DNA from: Chlamydiota bacterium
GTDB lineage: Bacteria; Chlamydiota; Chlamydiia; Chlamydiales; JAJFMB01
Direction of reading: 5' to 3'
NCBI GenBank assembly: GCA_021772355.1
Contig: JAJFMB010000158.1
Location: 1 to 11,320, forward strand
DNA length: 11,320 nucleotides
Part shown: positions 1-7,163 of the stretch, in pieces
Layout of the letters: each line of letters begins with the position of its first letter
Numbering within the stretch: the stretch's first letter is position 1
Made by a program: the position numbers and the translations under genes
Notes under the pieces: model-generated
The model's input: only the letters and a program-made list of their open reading frames with translations
What the model was told of the DNA's origin: nothing
Databases searched by the model: none

Positions 1-2
1 TA

Positions 3-1931
3 GGTAATTGTTTTCCAAAGCTTGAAACAATCGAGATTTCTTCTGAAATTGAGGAAAAAGACTTCGTAAGAAAGATGGTGCGGGAAGTTTCTGAGAAAAT
101 TCCAGTGGTTTTCATACCAGGAGAACCTCCAAAAGAAGAAAGTCCTCTTTTTAATCTGTTGAAAAAGCTTGAAGAAACAGGTCATATCACTCTTGGTCGG
201 GAACCAGAAGGTGTATTGCTTACTTCAAAAATTCAAGAGGAAACACGTGAAGGCAATGTCATTACCATAAAATTTACAAGTGGTATCAAGCACGTGGATG
301 ACCGCAATACCGGAATTTCAACAAGAACGTTTCCCAATGGACAAGTAGAAAGTGGAGAATTTGGAAGGGATGGTGGAGAACTAATAGAAGGTTATAGAGA
401 AATAAATGGGCAAAGAACCTATGTTTTTCCTACAGATTCTAGGGTAATGTTAAATCTTGTTACATTTACACACAATGGCGTGAGGCACTTTTGTCATTGG
501 GAAGGTAATCCTAACTCATTCCTACCTCAAGGTTTTTCCGTTTTTCAACAAATACCTGATAGTGGGGAATTCAAACTTGTGCCATTTGACAAAAATGAAG
601 CACTCACAAAAGTGATGCAGCAAAATAACACTGATAGTCGAGAAATACTATTTGATGAGGAGTACGTTGAATTTTTAACGAACAATCCTACCCTTCTCTT
701 TTCATTCCAACCCAATATGTTTTTGGAAGGGCTCTCAGGTATAGATCGATCTGTAGATCCCAATTTAGAAAACCCAACGACTAAAAAAACACTCTTTCAA
801 ACTCTAGTGGAACTACAGTTTAGAGATGAACACTTAAAGAGCTTACAAACACGTTTAGTAAGAGAATTTCTCTGCTCTTCAGAAGATCTTATGAAAGGCC
901 TGGAAGGTAAGAACTTTCTTTTACATGCTTACATGCCTGGAAATGTTAAACTAGCCAAGCTTTTACAAGAGTGGGCACCTAGCCTAACTAAAGTTGACAA
1001 GCTTGTCGTTAGAGCTATTGAAGGTGATGATAGTATTATGAAAGAAGTAAATACTCTACCCGTAGAAATAAAAAAACAATTCTATCAAGTTGCCAATGTT
1101 TTCCAATTAGACTTCATTATTTTGGCCCTCCAGAATGAGTGTCAGCCAGAAATTAATGGAGACATTAGTTTACCTTTTGATGGTTCGGATGTCTTTTCTC
1201 CGGCCATGAATAGTGTGGAAATGCGAGAAGCTGCTCAAAAACTTCTCTATGAAATGCACCAAAAAGGTGATTTAAAAGTTGTTGATGAGACTCTGTTACA
1301 CTACGAAACCGACATCAGTCCTCTTATTATGAAGCAGTATCTTGAAGAAGTCATTCGTAAGAATGGACTCGACACCCTAAAAGTTTCTGAAGTAGATTAT
1401 GTATGTAGTAATAAAGTTACTGTGAATCCAATCTATAGAAATGGGCAGTTGGTAGAAATAAGAGCTTCAAGGCTGAGTTATCTCGATAGTGGGTATATAC
1501 TGCGCCACGACAAATATGCAACGCGTCAGGAACTCTCTCAGGTTATTCAACTCATCAAAGAAACAGGTTGTACTGCCCTTGAGGTAAGAGATACAGATGA
1601 GGGACTTATGATCATTCCTCCTACAATCGGGCAGATTCATCACGATAACCCTGAGAATCTTGTTTTAGAGTTGCAGCAAGGATCTCGTTATCTCTATTTG
1701 TCACAAGAGGACCATAGATGGTATTATGATGAAATCCAGAAAGTTGTCTTGTACCTCCAGAAGAAATATGCCAAGGATAAAGCACGCGTCGATGCTACAA
1801 GAGCAAAGCGCGACCGTTTGTGCCAAATCAATGGTCATTATGATCGAAGCGTGTTTACGTTTGCATTTGATTCGGATAAAAATAAGTTCTTTACGAAAAT
1901 TAAAGGGGATGGCAATACTCAGGCATCTTAA
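3..1931 (+). CDS. Large unknown protein with MORN-like and ankyrin-like segments (5' partial)
   Basis: I do not recognise a named family. The reading frame is open from the first complete codon at base 3. The first ATG, at 75, is not preceded by a convincing ribosome binding site, so the gene most likely begins upstream of the window; at least 642 residues are visible. Numbering from the ATG at 75, residues about 62-122 are rich in short Gly/aromatic turns (TFPNGQVESGEF is typical) and resemble degenerate MORN repeats. Residues about 278-310 (GKNFLLHAYMPGNVKLAKLL) loosely resemble an ankyrin helix pair. No signal peptide or membrane segment is seen in the visible part. The gene looks more AT-rich than the central operon. 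It ends 14 bases before the hydrolase gene, so the two may be co-transcribed. A host-interaction role is possible for such architectures in chlamydiae, but this is only inference. Confidence 0.8.
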   Translation, partial: GNCFPKLETIEISSEIEEKDFVRKMVREVSEKIPVVFIPGEPPKEESPLFNLLKKLEETGHITLGREPEGVLLTSKIQEETREGNVITIKFTSGIKHVDDRNTGISTRTFPNGQVESGEFGRDGGELIEGYREINGQRTYVFPTDSRVMLNLVTFTHNGVRHFCHWEGNPNSFLPQGFSVFQQIPDSGEFKLVPFDKNEALTKVMQQNNTDSREILFDEEYVEFLTNNPTLLFSFQPNMFLEGLSGIDRSVDPNLENPTTKKTLFQTLVELQFRDEHLKSLQTRLVREFLCSSEDLMKGLEGKNFLLHAYMPGNVKLAKLLQEWAPSLTKVDKLVVRAIEGDDSIMKEVNTLPVEIKKQFYQVANVFQLDFIILALQNECQPEINGDISLPFDGSDVFSPAMNSVEMREAAQKLLYEMHQKGDLKVVDETLLHYETDISPLIMKQYLEEVIRKNGLDTLKVSEVDYVCSNKVTVNPIYRNGQLVEIRASRLSYLDSGYILRHDKYATRQELSQVIQLIKETGCTALEVRDTDEGLMIIPPTIGQIHHDNPENLVLELQQGSRYLYLSQEDHRWYYDEIQKVVLYLQKKYAKDKARVDATRAKRDRLCQINGHYDRSVFTFAFDSDKNKFFTKIKGDGNTQAS

Positions 1932-1945
1932 ATGAGTCAATATAG

Positions 1946-2872
1946 ATGCTAAAACAAGCTATTGTTTTCTTTCTTTTACCTTTTTTCCTCTTTGCAGGCG
2001 ATGTGGAAGTTGGCACAACGATGCCACTTCCTCTTTCTTTTGAAAACACAACAGAAGTACAGCGTCAGCTTCTGCAGGATTATTATCAAAAAGATGCTGA
2101 ACCCTTCAGTTGGTCTTTAGAAAAAATTCAATCCAAGCAACACTATACCCTATATCAATTGAAGTTTCCTTCATCAAACGGTATTGAAACCACACAATGC
2201 CGTTACTGGGTACCCAAACTCAAAAGCTCACCGGCTGTCATCGTACCTCATTTAGAAGGAGGCTTTGCAGGTGTTGAAGCGATGTGCCAAAAACTTGCCT
2301 CAGAAGGCCTATGTGTCTTGATGGTTAATTATTCTCTCTTTAACTCTTCAAACAACTCCCAACCTTTGATCGAAGGCATTAGAGATGCTGTTCTCAATAT
2401 CTCCTATGCTAAGGATTGGTTGCAAACGCGCTCTGAAGTAAAAACCGAGCAGATCGGAATTTTCGGCATTAGTATTGGAGCAATGGTAGGATGTGTCGCA
2501 GCCGGAGTCGACTCGCAATTTAAGCAGAAAGCTTTTGTGCTAGGGGGCGGTGATTTAGCTCATATTTTCCTGCATGAATCGACGTTAACAAAACAGATTG
2601 TCCCCTTGATTTTTGAGGCAAACATGTCAAAAGAAAAACTTAGAGAAATCCTTTTGCCGGTTGAACCTCTAACTTTTGCTTCGCGACTCGATGCAAAAAA
2701 AACCATGATGATCAATGCCAAAAAAGATAGTTTTATCCCCAGAGCATGCGCATTGCGCCTAGCAAAGGCGATAGGTATAAAAAACATCCACTGGACAAAA
2801 GAGGGACACCAGCAGTTGATTCTCTCCTACCCCATATACATCAAAGTTTGCGCTCATCACCTGAAGAAATGA
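1946..2872 (+). CDS. Secreted alpha/beta hydrolase (dienelactone hydrolase/esterase-like)
   Basis: This is a 308-residue serine hydrolase of the alpha/beta fold, predicted to act outside the cytoplasm. Residues 1-17 form a signal peptide: Lys3, a hydrophobic stretch from about 5 to 17, and a likely cleavage after Ala17. The nucleophile elbow GISIG places Ser at 176. The acid is probably Asp261 (MINAKKD), and the base is His288 (KEGH), giving the usual Ser-Asp-His order and spacing. HLEGG at 102-106 probably contributes to the oxyanion hole. Length fits dienelactone-hydrolase or acyl-peptidase-like esterases. The substrate cannot be told; it could be a host or bacterial ester or peptide. The start at 1946 is chosen because it yields the signal peptide, although the ribosome binding site is weak, which fits translation following from the gene 14 bases upstream. 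Confidence 0.85.
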   Translation: MLKQAIVFFLLPFFLFAGDVEVGTTMPLPLSFENTTEVQRQLLQDYYQKDAEPFSWSLEKIQSKQHYTLYQLKFPSSNGIETTQCRYWVPKLKSSPAVIVPHLEGGFAGVEAMCQKLASEGLCVLMVNYSLFNSSNNSQPLIEGIRDAVLNISYAKDWLQTRSEVKTEQIGIFGISIGAMVGCVAAGVDSQFKQKAFVLGGGDLAHIFLHESTLTKQIVPLIFEANMSKEKLREILLPVEPLTFASRLDAKKTMMINAKKDSFIPRACALRLAKAIGIKNIHWTKEGHQQLILSYPIYIKVCAHHLKK

Positions 2873-2900
2873 CACCTTATTATCCCGCAAATGTTATAAT
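2869..2900 (+). promoter_or_regulatory. Extended -10 promoter for the small antitoxin-like gene
   Basis: A perfect TATAAT lies at 2895-2900, preceded by TG at 2892-2893 with one base between them (extended -10). ATGACA at 2869-2874 is a 5/6 match to the -35 consensus, but the spacer is 20 bases, longer than ideal; an extended -10 relaxes the need for a good -35. Transcription would begin near 2907, about 16 bases before the chosen start codon at 2923. The -35 overlaps the stop codon of the hydrolase. Confidence 0.5.
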
Positions 2901-2922
2901 GGGATTAAACCAAGGGTATGTT

Positions 2923-3198
2923 ATGCGAAAGCCTAAGAACAAAGTCCAGATGGACAACAAGTATCGTATTTGTCTAAGCAACTTCTTATCAAATGAGGAA
3001 CGCGATCAGCTAAGCTCATTTCGTGTATCCAGACAAAAGGACGGTAAAATCGTTTTAGATCCTCTGGTTGAAATTCCTGCCCGTGAACACTGGATTTACA
3101 AGAACCCTGAAGCGTTAGCTTCGCTGATGAGCGGCATTGATGATGCCAAAGAAGGTCGTATTGTAGACCTAGATATCGATTTTGAAGACCATTTATAA
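2923..3198 (+). CDS. Small AbrB/antitoxin-like protein, no toxin partner visible
   Basis: A 91-residue protein. The first half, about residues 8-52 (KVQMDNKYRICL, then KDGKIVLDPLVEIP), has the layout of an AbrB/MazE-type swapped-hairpin DNA-binding domain: a short strand, a K-x-R-I strand, a Gly turn and a final strand. The tail, about 53-91 (EHWIYKNPEALASLMSGIDD), matches the W-x-Y-K-N-P-E-A-L followed by G-I-x-D-A-K-x-G pattern that I associate with antitoxin C-terminal toxin-binding tails. The start at 2923 is preferred because CAAGGG at 2911-2916 gives a ribosome binding site six bases upstream, and in-frame starts further left lie inside or before the promoter. Neither neighbour looks like a RelE, PIN or MazF toxin, so it may be an orphan or a free-standing regulator. 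The function is inferred from resemblance only. Confidence 0.75.
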   Translation: MRKPKNKVQMDNKYRICLSNFLSNEERDQLSSFRVSRQKDGKIVLDPLVEIPAREHWIYKNPEALASLMSGIDDAKEGRIVDLDIDFEDHL

Positions 3199-3208
3199 GA
3201 GTGTAAAC

Positions 3209-3250
3209 GTTTATGGGAGTGCATGCTTGGCGCCCAATAAACCTCTTTTT
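3209..3250 (+). terminator. Rho-independent terminator between convergent genes
   Basis: GTTTATGGG at 3209-3217 pairs with CCCAATAAAC at 3233-3242, giving a nine-base-pair stem with one bulged A. The 15-base loop contains the palindrome GCATGC. A run of five T follows at 3246-3250. The position, 10 bases after the stop of the antitoxin-like gene, suits termination of the + strand transcript. On the - strand the same hairpin is not followed by a T-run, so it would be a poor terminator for the operon coming the other way. Confidence 0.55.
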
Positions 3251-3252
3251 CT

Positions 3253-4356
3253 TTACTCTCCGCAAAGAGCTGAGAAGTCAACGCTTTGTTCGACGAGTTC
3301 GATCGCTTTTTCGATTTTAGGGGTATCCTGGAGACGGATCTTCGCGATAAAGGAAGTGATCTTTTTCATCGCATCGTAGCTATAGAGGGGAGCATAGAGG
3401 ACAGGGATATCGACTTTGCGGATTGCAGCGACAACCTCTTTGGAAGGGGGATGGCGACTTGTGAGGATCAACCCCCCTTCAAAATCTTGATTGTGTTGTT
3501 CTTGAAACTCTAGGTGTTTTTTGAGAATAGCATGGATGATGTCTTCGCGAGCCGCAGGAGTAATCACAAGCTCATTAGGCTGCATCACTTTTTTGTAAAC
3601 TTCCAAGGAAGTAGCCACAAGACGAGTGTGTTGAAAGTGACGGTAGCAATGCTTGTGTCCGGAAATAAGTTCGGTGTCGAAAAGCTGCTGAAAATCGCTG
3701 ATGGTGGGGTTGCTTAAAAACTCGTTGTAGGGCACGCAGCCAATGAGTGGAATTTCCCATTTTTGCAACGCTTTAGAAATGTACTTTGTGATCATTTCCT
3801 TTTTATCTTCTAGAACGCGATTGAGGATCACCCCACGCACCTTCACACCAAACTGTTTGCACATAGCAAAGTTAAGTGCGAGTTCATCATGCGCCGAGCC
3901 AAGACCACCTGAGACAATGATCACAATATCCAATCCCAGCGAGCGGGCTACTTGGGCATTGTTGAGTTGAACGATCGAGCCCACACCAACGTGACCTGTC
4001 CCTTCGACAAGGGTGAAAGGGTGTTTGGCGTAGATGCGATCGAAGGCATGCATGATATGGTCATTGAGCTCTAGGGAGTCAATTTTCTTATCCAAATAAT
4101 CACGGGTAAAACCACGGGGTATGATCACAGGACTCATATCTTCCCAAGCTTCTTCCAGATGAAAGTACTCTTTAAATAGCACCACATCTTTATCGACATT
4201 GATGTTGCCGTCAATTTTAACGTGTTGCTGCCCCACCGGCTTGATAAATCCCACAGAGGAGTAACGTTTGCGTAGGGCAGCTAATGTGCCTAAACACAAA
4301 GTGCTCTTTCCCACATTTTGCCCTGTAGCGGCAATAAAGACGGCATTTTTCTTCAT
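3253..4356 (-). CDS. BioD-like P-loop protein with DRTGG domain (Pta N-terminal-like)
   Basis: A 367-residue cytoplasmic protein. Residues 1 to about 215 are a dethiobiotin-synthetase-like P-loop NTPase fold: Walker A GQNVGKST at 12-19, VEGTGHVGVGS at 117-127 in the BioD-type switch position, and the strand IVIIVSGG at 144-151. Residues about 220-325 match the DRTGG domain, with the typical stretch PNELVITPAAREDII at 260-274. The same pair of domains forms the N-terminal part of long bacterial phosphotransacetylases, where it is regulatory. Here the catalytic acetyltransferase domain is absent and the protein stops after about 40 further residues. It is last in the four-gene operon, and its ATG shares one base with the stop of the preceding gene (TAATG). 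Its ligand and role are unknown. True BioD is unlikely because of the DRTGG domain and the absence of bio genes here. Confidence 0.88.
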   Translation of the reverse strand: MKKNAVFIAATGQNVGKSTLCLGTLAALRKRYSSVGFIKPVGQQHVKIDGNINVDKDVVLFKEYFHLEEAWEDMSPVIIPRGFTRDYLDKKIDSLELNDHIMHAFDRIYAKHPFTLVEGTGHVGVGSIVQLNNAQVARSLGLDIVIIVSGGLGSAHDELALNFAMCKQFGVKVRGVILNRVLEDKKEMITKYISKALQKWEIPLIGCVPYNEFLSNPTISDFQQLFDTELISGHKHCYRHFQHTRLVATSLEVYKKVMQPNELVITPAAREDIIHAILKKHLEFQEQHNQDFEGGLILTSRHPPSKEVVAAIRKVDIPVLYAPLYSYDAMKKITSFIAKIRLQDTPKIEKAIELVEQSVDFSALCGE

Positions 4357-7163
4357 TATTTTCCCAGCAAGTGTCTTAGAGCATTTTCAAGTTTAGGATA
4401 ACGAAAGACATAGCCGGAATCGATTAGTTTTTTAGGCTGTACGCGGGTGCTGGAAAGCAGCATCTCCTCTGCCATTTCACTCCCAAACACTAATTTAGCC
4501 GCAATTGCCGGCAGTGGAAGAACTGTTGGACGGCCAAGGACTTTACCTAAAGTTTTGGTGAAATCGTAGTTTGAAATAGGATAAGGAGTCGTGACATTAA
4601 CAGCCCCTTGTAGAGAGTCTGTTGTCAGTAAATGCGCGAGAATGCCAACAAGATCGTCAATAGAAACCCAACTCATATATTGTCCGCCATTACCAATCAT
4701 TCCTCCAAGACCCATTTTAAAAATAGGAAGAACACGACCTAAGACTCCCCCTTTCGGAGTAATGACTATCCCAAAACGTGCATGAACGACGCGAATGCCT
4801 GCTTTTTGCGCAGCATCGGTTGCAGCCTCCCACTTCTCGCAAACACCGGCTAAAAACCCCTTCCCTAATGAACTTTCTTCATTTACCAGATCATCTCCAC
4901 GGTCTCCGTAGAAGCCAACAGCAGAGGCATTAATCCAGACTTTCGGAGGGTTTTCTAAGTGAGCAAGCGTGTCTGCCAACAACCTGGTAGATTTGACACG
5001 GCTTTCGAGAATGCGCTGTTTTACCTTTTCACTCCAGCGCTTGGCAATATTCTCACCCGCCAGATTAATGACAGCATCAAAACCTTCTAAATCGGAGGGA
5101 TTAACCGTTCCTTCATCGGGATTCCATAGACACGAATCGTCTGATAACTGACTTTCATGTCGCACGAGTTGGATGACCCGGTGTCCTCCTGAAAGTAAAA
5201 ACGGACGTAGTGCCGAGCCCACTAGACCCGATGATCCGACGAGTAAGATTTTCATAGGAGCCCTCTCCATGGTATGCCATTGTTTTAAATCTTGTGCGGT
5301 GACTTCATGACGATAACGAAAAAGACGTTCTAATTTTCGCTGCATCGTTTTTTTGCCTAAAGCCCGACCGATACTTCCCAAGGGTAACCGATAGACAATG
5401 TTATCTTCAAGCACACTTGTTCGTTCAGTTTTAGGAAGCATGCGGTGGACGTGCAACCATTTGACAAAAGGGCCTTTAATTTGCTCATCGCAGAATTGCC
5501 TATTTTCGATAAGATCATAGTGTCTCGAAACCCATTTCAACCCCATAGGGAACCGCAAAGTGACTTTCGAACCTTCTTCAATTCCGCCTGTTTTTTCGAT
5601 CAATTCAACTTTTTCCCAAGGAGGTGTTAACCTTTCAAATGCACCAGGGCGGGTGTGCCACTCAAAAAGATTCTCTGCGGATACAGCAATTGGGGATTTT
5701 CTTTCAAATGTCAAATCATTGATATGTTGATGGTTAGCGCGATGAACGACACCACGTAACATTCCAGCAAAGACAAATCGGTGAACCGGATAGAGAAGAT
5801 ACCAATACAAAAGCCCCATCACACCTAAAGGGTCGTAAATCGCAGTCTGTCTAATCCGGGTTTTGTGATGAGAAGGTTCAACAAGAAATTCAAGCCATGC
5901 ACGTCCCGGTACTTTCATTTCAGCATGCAATCGTAAACGACGATTGGGCTCTAGCACCTCCACACGCCAAAAGTCGAGTATATCTCCCTCTTTTAGATGA
6001 TGCGGATGAGGTCTTTTCCTACGCATCCCCACACCGCCAAGCACTCGATCAAAAGCGCCTCGTATTTGCCACATCCAGTCTCCGTAGTACCACCCATTAC
6101 TCCCTCCAATTGCCTCAATTGATGCAAAAGCTTCTTCTGGAGTGAGAGAAGTGTCTACAAAGCGGGTATCAAAGATCCGTCCATCGACAAGAACCCCACC
6201 CCATCCCTGTCTGAGCTCATCGGTTTGGTACTCATCAAGCCAACGGGTGATCCCATATTCAATGTCTTCTTTATGCAATGCCACTTTGATAGCATCTACA
6301 ATCCCCACCGGATGAATACCAAAAACAGATTCAGCGGAATGATCATTGACGACAGTATCATAGCAGGCGCTTTCAATAAGCTTGCGTCCTACACGGGAAT
6401 AAAGCGGAGTCACAAAGCCAAGCCACAGACTAGAAAGATACGGAGTTAGAATGGGAATCGGAATCATCAGTCGCTTCAACCCTCTCTGACGATTATATTC
6501 CTGCATAATTTCGGCATAGGAGACTTGATCTTTTCCCCCAATCTCAAATATCTGGTTTCCTTCAAGAGAGATCTCGATCGCCTTGAACAGATAAATCAAG
6601 AGGTCTTGAATGGCAATGGGTTGTGCTTTGGCAAACACCCACTTGGGAGTCACCATCATCGGCAGTCTTTCGCAAAGCGCACGCACCATTTCAAATGAAA
6701 GGCTTCCGGATCCAATCACGATCGACGCGCGAAACTCAAGAATCTGAACGCCCTTTGCGTGTTTGAGAAGAAGCTCTCCCACTTCGGTACGACTTTTTAG
6801 ATGTTCAGATAGGTCTTCACGACTTTCGCTTAAGCCGCCTAAATAAATGATGCGCTTAACACCTTGCTCTGAAGCTGCTTCTGCAAAATTGATGGCAGCT
6901 TTTCGATCAAGTTCCCTAAAATCCGCTTTTTCTCCCATCGAATGAATAAAATAATAAGCGACATCAATTCCCTTTAAAGCCATTTTTAAGGAATTTTTAT
7001 CTTGTGCATCCGCAGAGACTATTTCTGTTGTATGCCTAACGTGCTTTTTTAGTTTTTTGGGAGAGCGCACCATACAGCGCAAGGCGTAATCTTCTTTTTC
7101 CAGTTCTTTGAGCAGTTTACGTCCAACATAACCTGTAGCACCCGTGATCAGGATCTTCTTCAT
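4356..7163 (-). CDS. Fusion: NmrA-like SDR + DUF2867 + SRPBCC + TIGR01777-type SDR/DUF1731
   Basis: A 935-residue fusion. Domain 1 (about 1-300) is an atypical SDR with the NAD(P) motif GATGYVG at 8-14 and no clear Tyr-x-x-x-Lys pair, like NmrA-type proteins. Domain 2 (about 305-478) matches DUF2867 (GGSNGWYYGDWMWQIRGAFD at 353-372, then DFWRVEVLEP). Domain 3 (about 483-630) is SRPBCC/START-like (WHTRPGAFERLTPPWEKVEL at 502-521), a hydrophobic-ligand fold. Domain 4 (about 637-880) is a TIGR01777/YfcH-type SDR with GSSGLVGSAL at 643-652 and NASAVGFYGDRG at 745-756; DUF1731 follows to the C-terminus (TRVQPKKLIDSGYVFRYPKL at 906-925). The start at 7163 gives the canonical MKKILITGATG and an ATGA overlap with the photolyase stop; the frame is open further upstream only inside the photolyase gene. 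The chemistry is unknown. Redox or isomerase work on a lipid-like or isoprenoid ligand is inference. Confidence 0.92.
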   Translation of the reverse strand: MKKILITGATGYVGRKLLKELEKEDYALRCMVRSPKKLKKHVRHTTEIVSADAQDKNSLKMALKGIDVAYYFIHSMGEKADFRELDRKAAINFAEAASEQGVKRIIYLGGLSESREDLSEHLKSRTEVGELLLKHAKGVQILEFRASIVIGSGSLSFEMVRALCERLPMMVTPKWVFAKAQPIAIQDLLIYLFKAIEISLEGNQIFEIGGKDQVSYAEIMQEYNRQRGLKRLMIPIPILTPYLSSLWLGFVTPLYSRVGRKLIESACYDTVVNDHSAESVFGIHPVGIVDAIKVALHKEDIEYGITRWLDEYQTDELRQGWGGVLVDGRIFDTRFVDTSLTPEEAFASIEAIGGSNGWYYGDWMWQIRGAFDRVLGGVGMRRKRPHPHHLKEGDILDFWRVEVLEPNRRLRLHAEMKVPGRAWLEFLVEPSHHKTRIRQTAIYDPLGVMGLLYWYLLYPVHRFVFAGMLRGVVHRANHQHINDLTFERKSPIAVSAENLFEWHTRPGAFERLTPPWEKVELIEKTGGIEEGSKVTLRFPMGLKWVSRHYDLIENRQFCDEQIKGPFVKWLHVHRMLPKTERTSVLEDNIVYRLPLGSIGRALGKKTMQRKLERLFRYRHEVTAQDLKQWHTMERAPMKILLVGSSGLVGSALRPFLLSGGHRVIQLVRHESQLSDDSCLWNPDEGTVNPSDLEGFDAVINLAGENIAKRWSEKVKQRILESRVKSTRLLADTLAHLENPPKVWINASAVGFYGDRGDDLVNEESSLGKGFLAGVCEKWEAATDAAQKAGIRVVHARFGIVITPKGGVLGRVLPIFKMGLGGMIGNGGQYMSWVSIDDLVGILAHLLTTDSLQGAVNVTTPYPISNYDFTKTLGKVLGRPTVLPLPAIAAKLVFGSEMAEEMLLSSTRVQPKKLIDSGYVFRYPKLENALRHLLGK
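5253..5268 (-). promoter_or_regulatory. Possible internal ribosome binding site and start codon inside the fusion gene
   Basis: Reading the - strand, GGAGAGGG (5268-5261) stands five bases before an in-frame ATG (5255-5253). That ATG encodes Met637, exactly the natural first residue of the TIGR01777-type SDR domain (MKILLVGSSGLVG). Initiation here would release a 299-residue protein of the usual length for stand-alone members of that family. It could be a relic of the gene fusion or an active second start. Confidence 0.35.

Noticed and set aside
2746..2922. A longer start for the antitoxin-like protein at 2746
   Set aside because: It overlaps the hydrolase gene by 127 bases, includes the promoter, and the ribosome binding site is before 2923.
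3204..3226. Palindromes TAAACGTTTA and GCATGC as operators
   Set aside because: They fall within the terminator stem-loop between convergent genes and not in a promoter; the hairpin explains them better.
5897..6145. Several 60-90 residue + strand frames inside the SDR fusion and other - strand genes
   Set aside because: They are shadows of well-supported genes, with no ribosome binding sites or family motifs.
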